DNA from: a virus
DNA: 30,406 nt
Virus record (IMG/VR): IMGVR_UViG_3300032241_001421
Coordinates: 1-30,406 of that record
Reading direction: 5' to 3' (one strand)
The position numbers and the translations under genes were made by a program. The number at the start of each line of letters is the position of its first letter. The first letter of the stretch is position 1. The notes beneath the pieces are model-generated. The model ran no database searches. It had not been told where the DNA came from and saw only the letters and a program-made list of their open reading frames with translations. Shown piece after piece: positions 22,995 to 29,614 of the stretch.

Positions 22995-23190
22995 TTGTAC
23001 GTATTTCGTCGTTTACCATAACAGCCAACGTTAATCGGTTTTTATAATCTAAGTTTTCAGGAAACAAATATTTTGCTCCTCTAAGGCTAAGATAGGCTGC
23101 AAGACTTTCTTGAGTAGACTTGTCCCACATCTGTAGTGCAACAAGCTCATGTATCCGTGTCGCTAAACTTTCCCACTCGTTATTTGTCAA
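22981..23190 (-). CDS. Small hypothetical protein, 69 aa, TTG start
   Basis: Starts with TTG at 23190, inside the last codons of the 158-aa gene (11-base overlap), with GGTGA about six bases upstream, which supports translational coupling. Sequence: TNNEWESLATRIHELVALQM with a second helical half, ending NDEIRTITVP. No recognised family. Confidence 0.6.
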   Translation of the reverse strand: MTNNEWESLATRIHELVALQMWDKSTQESLAAYLSLRGAKYLFPENLDYKNRLTLAVMVNDEIRTITVP

Positions 23191-23656
23191 GAGTAGTCAC
23201 CGTTGTTTTCACTCGAATACGCCCGTCTTTGCCCATTTTTGCTGTGGTCTTACGAGCTTTATTATCACGCTTCTCTTGTTCTTCGTTTTCGTTACTCCAT
23301 TTTTGCCAGTTGTCAACGTTACTCCATGCAAACACAGCAGCATCGCTTTTATCTTCAAATCGAGCCCACGCAGTTACAACAGAATTGTTTTCTTTATCAG
23401 TTACAACCTTGGCTGTAATAGAAAAATTTCCATCAATGTTGTTAAGTGTTTTTAACATAGAGGACCATTGATCTGTGGCAATATCTGGGCTACGAAACAA
23501 GTATCCAGTGCTTAGTTTTGCCTTGTTGTTTTTCAACGGATTGTTTTCTAGGTATTCAGCCAATTTCACATGGTAACTACCATCGTTGCTTGAAAGTGCA
23601 ATGGTAGTACCAAGAGACGTTGTATCAGCTTTTAACTTAAGAACCTTAGACGGCAT
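23180..23656 (-). CDS. Hypothetical early protein, 158 aa
   Basis: Starts MPSKVLKLKADTTSLGTTIA behind AGGAGATAAAC. The first two thirds look beta-rich (GNFSITAKVVTDKENNSVVT, AWARFEDKSDAAVFAWSNVD); the last third is a Lys/Arg/Glu-rich helix (NENEEQEKRDNKARKTTAKM). It has a near-perfect sigma70 promoter directly upstream, unlike the late genes, so it is probably expressed early. The basic tail would suit a nucleic-acid-binding role, but no family is recognised. Confidence 0.72.
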   Translation of the reverse strand: MPSKVLKLKADTTSLGTTIALSSNDGSYHVKLAEYLENNPLKNNKAKLSTGYLFRSPDIATDQWSSMLKTLNNIDGNFSITAKVVTDKENNSVVTAWARFEDKSDAAVFAWSNVDNWQKWSNENEEQEKRDNKARKTTAKMGKDGRIRVKTTVTTLDK

Positions 23657-23680
23657 GTTTATCTCCTGTACTTTACTGGT

Positions 23681-23708
23681 ATTATAGCATTTTAAGATTA
23701 GCTGTCAA
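23681..23708 (-). promoter_or_regulatory. Consensus sigma70 promoter TTGACA-N16-TATAAT
   Basis: Perfect -35 and -10 hexamers 16 bases apart on the minus strand. The -35 lies inside the last codons of the 201-aa DnaE-like gene (GTT GAC AGC TAA). It drives the 158-aa gene. Confidence 0.85.
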
Positions 23709-24303
23709 CAGTGTAGGTGGCTTGTTCTACAATAAGATTAGCATGCACTTTTACTAAAACAGCGTAACTGGTGGCATGACTTTTATGGAATGTGTATCCG
23801 CCGCTTGCAGAATTTGCCCATATCTCTTGTTTAATTGCATCAAACCCGTGTGCTTTACATTTTTCAAATAAATGTCGTTTTCCAGGACGTATCAAAGCCA
23901 GCACCATTGCTATTTCTTGAATATTGCAAGGTTTCAGGCTGGCAACCATGTCTGCATGATTTCCTAAATGTGTTAATTGTGATGTAAACTCTGGATAGGT
24001 TAATAAGTTATAATCAAGTTCTTGCGACATTAGATCTAACAAATGTTGTTCACTCTTTACTAGCTCATATACACCTACATTAAGTAAGTCAACCTTGTAC
24101 CACCCTTGCTGTTCTGCTTCTTCGTAATTCAAGCTTGCTAACCCAGTAAGCGGGTCCGTAGGTACTGCGTGGAAATATACGCCTGTATTATGTTTTACTA
24201 TATTATTGTTGCGTATTATTGATGCAGGTACGTAATCAAGCAATGCCAGTGCTTGATTACGATTGGCAAAATCTATATCAACATCGCCAACTAATTTACG
24301 CAT
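23698..24303 (-). CDS. Miniature DnaE (PolIII-alpha)-like protein, 201 aa
   Basis: The protein keeps short signatures of bacterial C-family polymerases in the family order. GDVDIDFANR (6-15) matches the catalytic PDxDIDF motif with Asp9 and Asp11. VKHNTGVYF (36-44) matches KHAAGVVI. WYKVDLLNVGVYELV (68-82) matches the LVKFDFLGL segment with Asp72 at the third catalytic Asp. SLKPCNIQEIAMVLALIRPG (122-141) matches LxPxxFEDxIALxALxRPG. GYTFHKSHATSYAVLVKVHA (169-188) matches GFNKSHAAAYALxxxxxA. The family is usually over 1000 residues; here PHP, most of the palm, beta-binding and OB parts are absent. The ATG follows GGAG. It lies between small early-type genes, close to the gp62-like gene. Whether it polymerises DNA is unknown. 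Confidence 0.7.
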   Translation of the reverse strand: MRKLVGDVDIDFANRNQALALLDYVPASIIRNNNIVKHNTGVYFHAVPTDPLTGLASLNYEEAEQQGWYKVDLLNVGVYELVKSEQHLLDLMSQELDYNLLTYPEFTSQLTHLGNHADMVASLKPCNIQEIAMVLALIRPGKRHLFEKCKAHGFDAIKQEIWANSASGGYTFHKSHATSYAVLVKVHANLIVEQATYTVDS

Positions 24304-24384
24304 GTATCGTCTCCATAATATTCTATAATTCTGTAGTAATAGTAATGGTTATGTCAATACATGGTGTCTATTACTGTACTATAG

Positions 24385-24690
24385 TTAATCGTAACTAACT
24401 TTGTTGTCCAGTTCGGCATTGATTGCTTTAAAACGTCGCTCTGCGTTTGATAATCTCGTGGTTAAATTACGTATATCGTTTGTTAATTTGGCAATTATAG
24501 TTTGAAAATTACGTAGATCACTAGTTAATTTTATAACCACTGCTGCGTCAACTACAGAAATCTTTTTGCCATCTATCTCCATTTCTTTGATCATACCTTT
24601 TTCCTGAAGGTGTATGCCCGTGTGTTGAGTTACTTGTGTAAGGGCATCATCGTTGTTGGCTTCGTACATACCGTTGTAATTGTTGTCCAT
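24385..24690 (-). CDS. Small coiled-coil hypothetical protein, 101 aa
   Basis: The N-terminal ~40 residues are polar (MDNNYNGMYEANNDDALTQV). Residues ~50-95 form a heptad-like helix (TSDLRNFQTIIAKLTNDIRN, LTTRLSNAERRFKAINAEL), a probable coiled coil and oligomeriser. It starts one codon after the stop of the zinc-finger gene (TAACAATG) and so belongs to the same operon. No family recognised. The following 81-base gap (24304-24384) has only a weak TTGACA-like element for the DnaE-like gene. Confidence 0.65.
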   Translation of the reverse strand: MDNNYNGMYEANNDDALTQVTQHTGIHLQEKGMIKEMEIDGKKISVVDAAVVIKLTSDLRNFQTIIAKLTNDIRNLTTRLSNAERRFKAINAELDNKVSYD

Positions 24691-24692
24691 TG

Positions 24693-25379
24693 TTACATTC
24701 CGTTCTCTCTAAGTGTATTTCTTATAAAATCGCAAGTGTCTCTATTCTTATTAAATCGTATTTTCCATGGTCCGGGCGGCGCACAATTTTTGATTATTCC
24801 CAATTGTTCCGGGGTGCATCTTTCAAAAAAATCAACTGCACTGTCAACATTATATAGCACCCACGGAGATATTCTGCCGCTACGTATCCATGCAACTGCT
24901 TGATTAGGGTTTACGTTCCTAAAAAAGTTGGGCCAAGGTTCACCGCTTTGCATACTCCATTCGTTCATTAACATTACGTTACGTTCCAGGGCATCTTCGC
25001 CTGTTTCTTGTCGTGTCAATTCTCGTACATACTGTTCGTATACAAAGTCGTGTGTCCATTTATCCAATGGAAGATTATTTTTTATAACATAGTCTATGAA
25101 TTTAGCAGGATCAATTGCATTCAGGTCGCGTATGTGCTTACCAAATTTGACGAATGCGATATAATATTGGCTGTCAATGAACGTGCGGTGGTTGTTTTTG
25201 AAATTCTTTGATTTGTTGTAGCTATTGAGCTCATAAAATCTACACCATGCAAGAAAGCCAAAACGTGCATGTGGTTCATCACGTTGAAACCACCGCCTCT
25301 TTTTTTCGCAACTATGATTTATAAGAGGAAGTTCATTTGAAAATTTCCGTTGGCAAAACTCGCACTGGAATTCGGTCAT
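24693..25379 (-). CDS. C2HC zinc-finger phage protein, 228 aa
   Basis: The start at 25379 overlaps the stop of the clamp-loader-like gene as ATGA and is preferred over the ATG at 25397, which lies inside that gene. The N-terminus MTEFQCEFCQRKFSNELPLI followed by NHSC gives a classic single zinc finger (Cys6, Cys9, His22, Cys24). The rest is Trp/Phe/Asn-rich and mainly helical (FGFLAWCRFYELNSYNKSKN; DKWTHDFVYEQYVRELTRQE; SGRISPWVLYNVDSAVDFFE). No catalytic motif was seen. Operon position next to a replisome subunit suggests a DNA-metabolism role; that is inference. Confidence 0.75.
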   Translation of the reverse strand: MTEFQCEFCQRKFSNELPLINHSCEKKRRWFQRDEPHARFGFLAWCRFYELNSYNKSKNFKNNHRTFIDSQYYIAFVKFGKHIRDLNAIDPAKFIDYVIKNNLPLDKWTHDFVYEQYVRELTRQETGEDALERNVMLMNEWSMQSGEPWPNFFRNVNPNQAVAWIRSGRISPWVLYNVDSAVDFFERCTPEQLGIIKNCAPPGPWKIRFNKNRDTCDFIRNTLRENGM

Positions 25380-25870
25380 GCAGCTTGTTTTTTCCATGCA
25401 TCTATCAGCTCTTTTACTTCACTGTCACTTACACCGCTGGCCTTTACAAACGCCGCCCAACTTTTAGAATCGTATAGTGATTTAAGTATTTGTAGCTCGT
25501 CGTCATTTAAGCTAGGAAACTTGTCTAACAGCCACTGATCTATTTTGCTGCTTTTTTTTGAGTTTTTTGCAGATAACCAAGGACGAAATTGTTTACTACC
25601 TACGCCAGTTAAGCATAGTAACTGATGCTGTAGCTCTGGATGTTTACTAAGATTCCAAAATCCAATGTTAACCAAGTCGTTTGCAGCCATTACTGCATAT
25701 GCAGCATTTGGATTTTGCATATTAAGCGAACTCATATACCGCATTAAGACCAACGGAGTGTAGCCTTTTTTCTCGTCGTCTGTTAATTTGTTGTAATAGC
25801 CAAGATCGCCTCGATCAAGTGCGCTTAACACGTCGCCAAGATCTAATTTATGTTGCTTTGCTGCGGCCAT
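25376..25870 (-). CDS. Probable clamp-loader small subunit, gp62-like, 164 aa
   Basis: Helical protein with LGDVLSALDRGDLGYYNKLT, the conserved-looking YTPLVLMRYMSSL, and NIGFWNLSKHPELQHQLLCL followed by GVGSKQFRPWL. This pattern (an MR[YF]xS box, FWxLxKHPELQ, then a K/R-x-x-PW box) is that of small clamp-loader subunits in marine T4-type phages, which load the sliding clamp with gp44. No gp44 is in the window. The ribosome site GAGAGG lies before the ATG. It heads the operon that continues with the zinc-finger and coiled-coil genes. The assignment rests on recalled family pattern, not on catalytic residues. Confidence 0.55.
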   Translation of the reverse strand: MAAAKQHKLDLGDVLSALDRGDLGYYNKLTDDEKKGYTPLVLMRYMSSLNMQNPNAAYAVMAANDLVNIGFWNLSKHPELQHQLLCLTGVGSKQFRPWLSAKNSKKSSKIDQWLLDKFPSLNDDELQILKSLYDSKSWAAFVKASGVSDSEVKELIDAWKKQAA

Positions 25871-25962
25871 TTAACATACCTCTCAATGTAGTTTTTATTG
25901 TTACTGAATATATATGGTAACGCAAGTCTTGAAATAAATTGTAGTAGGTTTTATCAAAACAT

Positions 25963-25970
25963 CATAAATA
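25963..25970 (+). promoter_or_regulatory. T4-type late promoter core CATAAATA
   Basis: The plus strand reads CATAAATACTTCC, 72 bases upstream of the 26043 start, in the 172-base gap between the divergent clamp-loader-like and structural genes. It would give a ~66-base leader. Confidence 0.7.
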
Positions 25971-26042
25971 CTTCCATCTAGCATTATGCGGTCGTCCGTC
26001 CGCGTAGCCCTAGAACGGCAGCAAATTTTAAGGAGAAACAAA

Positions 26043-27137
26043 ATGGGACGCCCGATTAATAACAGATACATTGGCAATACCAGTGGATCTGGACAAACAA
26101 TTCAAGCTACAGCATATTTCACAGGTCTAGGCGGAACTGCAAACGCTTGGATATCTTCGCAAAAAGCAACAAATACCTATAACATGGTTTCCGCAACTGG
26201 GTTGTATGCCGATCGTGTTGAATTAACAAACGGCGGAGTAGCATTACAGCCCGGGCAGGCCAACATCACTGTACAACCATACGGTTATACAGGCAGTGGT
26301 GCAACTGCAATTGCCAATTTAGGAGTAACCGGTTATACAGTTACATCGGGCGGTACAGGAACATCTGCTGCTGGTTATATTCCAGGACAAATTCTCAGTG
26401 TAAACAGCGGAACATACAACACCAACCAGCGTGCAAATGCAGCGGTAACTAGTGTTACGTTGGGCGCAGTTGGTAACATTACCACAAATACCGGTTATAC
26501 AGTCGGGGATACATTTACATGGAATTATGCAGGGTGGTTGACACCTACTGTAGTTACAGTTGCAACAACAAGCGGCAACGGTAATATCAGTGGTGTAACA
26601 ATTACATCCGCAGGTACAACAACCAATATCAGTATCAGCAACACCACAGTATACAGCAGTGCAACTACAGCTAATGCATGGGCAAACACTGCCAACTTTA
26701 ATCTACGTTGGGACGTATCCGGCTTAGCCGTGTACAATCAAGGCGATTACACAACACCACCAACTAATCCAATAGCATTTACTCCTGCTAGTGGTCATGG
26801 TACAGGTGCTGCTGCAACAGCTAGTTATGGCATATCTTCCACACGTATTACCAATGGCGGGTCTGGGTATCAAGCTGTAAATGCAACAGTAAGTGGTGCT
26901 GCTGGCGCAATTGTTGCTACTACTGTAACAAGCGGTAGTGTAACTGCACTGTCTGTTATTGCTCCCGGAACTTTCGGACCAACACGTCCTACTATTGCCA
27001 TTACTCCAATTGCAAGTCTCGAATACGCCGAAGTTATTAGAAACTTAACAGTTACAACATGGTCATATAACACATATGAGTGGGTTCCAACTGGTACAGT
27101 TCCGCAACCAGGTCAAGCTGTACTACAGACAGCTTAA
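26043..27137 (+). CDS. Probable abundant virion protein, Gly/Thr/Ala-rich, 364 aa
   Basis: The start ATG (MGRPINNRYIGNTSGSG) follows a perfect AAGGAGAAACAAA; an earlier in-frame ATG at 25986 lacks a ribosome site. The composition is Gly, Thr, Ala, Ser, Asn and almost no charge, typical of beta-structured virion proteins. Internal repeats contain GYTVTSGGTGTSAAGYIPGQ and GYTVGDTF, and a 12-base DNA motif (CCGGTTATACAG) recurs at about 26329 and 26493. The C-terminal ~40 residues are a distinct cap (EYAEVIRNLTVTTWSYNTYE). A late promoter, a strong ribosome site and a very strong terminator argue for high late expression, such as a fibre, decoration or neck protein. Family not recognised. Confidence 0.7.
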   Translation: MGRPINNRYIGNTSGSGQTIQATAYFTGLGGTANAWISSQKATNTYNMVSATGLYADRVELTNGGVALQPGQANITVQPYGYTGSGATAIANLGVTGYTVTSGGTGTSAAGYIPGQILSVNSGTYNTNQRANAAVTSVTLGAVGNITTNTGYTVGDTFTWNYAGWLTPTVVTVATTSGNGNISGVTITSAGTTTNISISNTTVYSSATTANAWANTANFNLRWDVSGLAVYNQGDYTTPPTNPIAFTPASGHGTGAAATASYGISSTRITNGGSGYQAVNATVSGAAGAIVATTVTSGSVTALSVIAPGTFGPTRPTIAITPIASLEYAEVIRNLTVTTWSYNTYEWVPTGTVPQPGQAVLQTA

Positions 27138-27140
27138 TAA

Positions 27141-27214
27141 CTGCCCTGCAAAAGCAGGCAGACTCAGCGAAACCCCGGTGATTAGCCAGAGCGAAATCAC
27201 CGGGGTTTCTGCTG
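27141..27214. terminator. Double hairpin, bidirectional terminator between convergent genes
   Basis: A small hairpin (CTGCCCTGC AAAA GCAGGCAG, 27141-27161) lies just after the structural gene's stop. It is followed by a perfect 15-bp stem GAAACCCCGGTGATT / AATCACCGGGGTTTC (27169-27183 and 27195-27209) that extends further as CAGC/GCTG. It separates the plus-strand structural gene from the minus-strand 27216-27716 gene. Confidence 0.85.
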
Positions 27215-27215
27215 A

Positions 27216-27716
27216 CTAAAACATTTTACGTATATCGAGGTTGTCTGGAATTTTTCCAATATCCTTTACGAAAAAAGCACACAACGGGTTCTCGCCGTCT
27301 GAAAGTGGTACCGCAAGAAGGTGACCATTTTTAAGTTTTGGAAAATACCATTTCACATCTGGCCAGGTATTGATTATTTCAAGGCGTAGAAAACTTGGCA
27401 TATAACCTTTAATAGGATTAAAGCAGAAAACATCAAAATCTTTGTCCATTAGGTATACCAACGGCATAACTTCAAGGTCACCCAAGTGCATATCACCAAT
27501 TATTACACTCCAATCTAGCGGCATCTGCACATTGTATTGGCCAATTCGAATGTCAATGCACGGGCTATTAAAGCTTTCAAGGAAAATCAACGGTAAAAAA
27601 TAATAATCAACATCGGCCTGGTTTGAGTAATCTAAAATGCAATAGCGTAGATCTTCAACACGATCTGGTATTTGATTAATTGCATAAGATCTGTTGTCAT
27701 GGGTTAGAATTCTAAT
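27216..27716 (-). CDS. Hypothetical phage protein, 166 aa, probable AUU start
   Basis: The frame is open from 27761 and has no ATG, GTG or TTG until the TTG at 27590, which lacks a ribosome site and would cut off 42 protein-like codons. A perfect AGGAG (27724-27728) lies seven bases upstream of an ATT codon (27714-27716); an ACG (27717-27719) is the next candidate. The protein would read (M)RILTHDNRSYAINQIPDR, then LPLIFLESFNSPCIDI, GDMHLGDLEVMPLVYLMDKD and KLKNGHLLAVPLSDGENPLC. It looks like a globular alpha/beta protein with no known motif. A late-type AGTAAATA lies upstream. The AUU call is an inference from spacing and reading frame. Confidence 0.65.
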   Translation of the reverse strand: MRILTHDNRSYAINQIPDRVEDLRYCILDYSNQADVDYYFLPLIFLESFNSPCIDIRIGQYNVQMPLDWSVIIGDMHLGDLEVMPLVYLMDKDFDVFCFNPIKGYMPSFLRLEIINTWPDVKWYFPKLKNGHLLAVPLSDGENPLCAFFVKDIGKIPDNLDIRKMF

Positions 27717-27745
27717 CGTACTTCTCCTGCCGTGTAATTGACAGG

Positions 27746-27753
27746 TATTTACT
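27746..27753 (-). promoter_or_regulatory. Late-type promoter variant AGTAAATA
   Basis: The minus strand reads CAAGTAAATACC 30 bases upstream of the proposed AUU start. It shares the GTAAATA variant with the tail-fibre promoter. Confidence 0.4.
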
Positions 27754-27796
27754 TGGTATTCTTAACTATTGTTTAAAAAGATCAATAAGATATATT

Positions 27797-27835
27797 AAGG
27801 CAAACTAGATAGCAGGCCAGCATCTAGTTTGCCTT
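27797..27835 (-). terminator. Hairpin terminator after UvsW C-half
   Basis: 14-bp perfect arms AAGGCAAACTAGAT / ATCTAGTTTGCCTT with an 11-base loop, 23 bases after the UvsW C-half stop, followed on the minus strand by an A/T-rich stretch without a clean T-run. Confidence 0.7.
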
Positions 27836-27858
27836 GCAATATGCGTGAAATTTTGCTA

Positions 27859-28698
27859 CTAATAAGTTGTTTTCTCAACTGAATAGCTGTATTGCACATC
27901 GGCATAGAATTTTTTACGTTTTAACAAATGCCTGTTAGAAAACTTACATTTGCTAGAAATATCGTAGATTTCTACTGAGTCTTTGTCATCTGCTTTACGT
28001 AGGCCACGACCTATGCTTTGTATTACTCTGACAAAACTTTTTCCAGGTTCTACTAGAACAAGATTAAAGATTCTGTTAATTGATATTCCGGTAGATGTTG
28101 TTCCGTATGTTGCGATCATTATTGCGTTTTCAGCTAAATTAATTTCTTTATAATGCTCTTTACGCTTGGTGCTTTTCATTTGTCCGCTAATGAACGTGGA
28201 CTCCGGCATCAGCTCATGCAATAATTCGCCCGTTTCTATCCTGTCAATCAGCACCAATGTATTACCGGTTTTGGCAATTTCTTGGATCTTTTCGGCTAAC
28301 CATTGTATTCGGGTCTTATTGGTAACCAAAAACTTCAATTCTTCCTGATAGTTGTTGTATACAACAGACTCCTGGGTATGCAAGATGTTGACATGGCACT
28401 GGGCTAAATGGCCTTCATCCTGTAGCTCCTTGGCGGTGAGCCGGCCAATTATTGGCCCAATTGCGCTATAAAGACTTGCTTGATTGTATTCTTCTTCCGG
28501 TATCGTACCGGTTAATCCCCATCGAATGGGTATGTTGGCAAACGTAGTTGTAAGCAAACCATGCAAGACGTTCATGTTTTTCACACTATGACAGTTAGAC
28601 ACTACGGCCCGTTCTACTATATAATTGTGATCATCCTGTACATGTAGGTTGTAAACTTGATCAGGTTTACTGATTTCTCGGCGACTTAGCAGTTTCAT
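27859..28698 (-). CDS. UvsW-like helicase, C-half gene (C-intein + C-extein)
   Basis: The first 35 residues (MKLLSRREISKPDQVYN, LHVQDDHNYIVERAVVSN) are a C-terminal split intein ending Ser-Asn before Cys. The 244-residue C-extein then begins CHSVKN, finishing the helicase box DE|CH, and carries the other SF2 landmarks: GLTGTIPE (motif III), LVLIDRIETGELL (motif IV region), ATYGTTSTGISINR (motif V) and VIQSIGRGLRK (motif VI). UvsW unwinds branched and R-loop structures in recombination-dependent replication. The start lies inside the 3' end of the endonuclease gene (32-base overlap), so it is probably coupled to it. It is functional only if trans-spliced to the 29615-30406 product. Confidence 0.88.
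   Translation of the reverse strand: MKLLSRREISKPDQVYNLHVQDDHNYIVERAVVSNCHSVKNMNVLHGLLTTTFANIPIRWGLTGTIPEEEYNQASLYSAIGPIIGRLTAKELQDEGHLAQCHVNILHTQESVVYNNYQEELKFLVTNKTRIQWLAEKIQEIAKTGNTLVLIDRIETGELLHELMPESTFISGQMKSTKRKEHYKEINLAENAIMIATYGTTSTGISINRIFNLVLVEPGKSFVRVIQSIGRGLRKADDKDSVEIYDISSKCKFSNRHLLKRKKFYADVQYSYSVEKTTY
28594..28698 (-). other. Split intein, C-fragment in UvsW
   Basis: 35 residues with block F (VYNLHVQDDHNYIVERAVVSN in part) and a terminal Asn followed by Cys+1. The usual penultimate His is Ser (VVSN|C). Confidence 0.8.
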
Positions 28699-29578
28699 AT
28701 AGGTATCCTATCTTTCTTGCAGTTTCAGAATCAAATCTAGCTAGATCTGGCAATGGTACATTAGACGTTAGCCATTGTTGATCAATTAGCAATATTTTAT
28801 AATCGTGTTGTTTTGCCCAGTCTTTAAGGACAGTATATTTTGCTTCCCATTTAGTGCCATTAAACAAGTTGTAAGGTTTGACCTCAACTACAAGTTTATC
28901 AACATGATCAATAAAATCAACGATGTACACATAATTCTTACCATCTAACATGTACATTAAACGAAGTTGTTCGTATTCAGATTGTTGATTATGATAATGG
29001 TATAATGCTTCCCAGCTAGATCTGTATTTTTTACCATCAAATGTTGAATTCCATCGACCAAATCGATTACTAGATTTTGGTGTAAATTTTCCAGTTAATA
29101 TTAAATTTGTTATTGTTTTGGACAGATGGCACTTCTCCTCGTCAGAGTGTAGTCGTCCATACATTCCGTTATTTTTGCCAGAATTCTGTTGTCCTATTTT
29201 ATGTTTGGTCTCCGTTGAATGTTTTTTACCTGTAAATGTACCAGGTTTTCCTTTACTCCAGGGTATGCCGGTGTTTAAATTTTTCCGTATAGTCTCACTG
29301 TTCATATTCCATGATTTTTTTCCTCGATTTATTGCCAACTGATGTTTTATATCATATTCTGTTATTTCACCACAAAACAATTTATCAAAGTTTTCAATCC
29401 ATATACTAGTACGTGTGTTGGACAATCTAAGCCTAAATACATTTTTATTTTTTCCCGTTATTATTACCCCATTCGACAACTTAATTAATGATCTATTATA
29501 GTCATCTATTCTTAGATTTTGATTATAATTTTCTAAAATACTATTGAATCGCGTTATTATATTTTCATACGTTGCCAT
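28667..29578 (-). CDS. Homing endonuclease, NUMOD3 + PD-(D/E)XK-type, 303 aa
   Basis: Lies between the UvsW half-genes. The first ~95 residues are unassigned (LRIDDYNRSLIKLSNGVIIT...). Residues ~105-155 hold two NUMOD3-type DNA-binding repeats (WSKGKPGTFTGKKHSTETKH; NSGKNNGMYGRLHSDEEKC). Residues ~178-270 are the probable nuclease: FDGKKYRSSWEALY with Glu190, YVYIVDFID with Asp221, and VVEVKPYNLF with Glu232 and Lys234, followed by KYTVLKDWAKQHDYKILLID. The E...D...ExK order fits a PD-(D/E)XK fold. This is unrelated to the Vsr-like enzyme in the gp41 locus. A CATAAATA late promoter lies ~30 bases upstream. The ribosome site is weak (AGGTATTTT). Confidence 0.8.
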   Translation of the reverse strand: MATYENIITRFNSILENYNQNLRIDDYNRSLIKLSNGVIITGKNKNVFRLRLSNTRTSIWIENFDKLFCGEITEYDIKHQLAINRGKKSWNMNSETIRKNLNTGIPWSKGKPGTFTGKKHSTETKHKIGQQNSGKNNGMYGRLHSDEEKCHLSKTITNLILTGKFTPKSSNRFGRWNSTFDGKKYRSSWEALYHYHNQQSEYEQLRLMYMLDGKNYVYIVDFIDHVDKLVVEVKPYNLFNGTKWEAKYTVLKDWAKQHDYKILLIDQQWLTSNVPLPDLARFDSETARKIGYLYETAKSPRNQ

Positions 29579-29606
29579 AAAATACCTATATGTCTTTGAC
29601 TGTATG

Positions 29607-29614
29607 TATTTATG
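29607..29614 (-). promoter_or_regulatory. Late promoter CATAAATA abutting the UvsW N-half stop
   Basis: On the minus strand the stop TAA of the N-half is followed at once by CATAAATACATAC, which drives the endonuclease gene. Positions may be off by one base. Confidence 0.75.

Noticed and set aside
25986-26042. ATG at 25986 as the start of the 364-aa virion gene
   Set aside because: It has no ribosome site and lies right after the expected transcription start, while 26043 has a perfect AAGGAG.
26329-26505. Repeated CCGGTTATACAG as a CRISPR-like or regulatory repeat
   Set aside because: The copies are in frame and encode a Gly-Tyr-Thr beta-hairpin motif of the structural protein; spacing is irregular.
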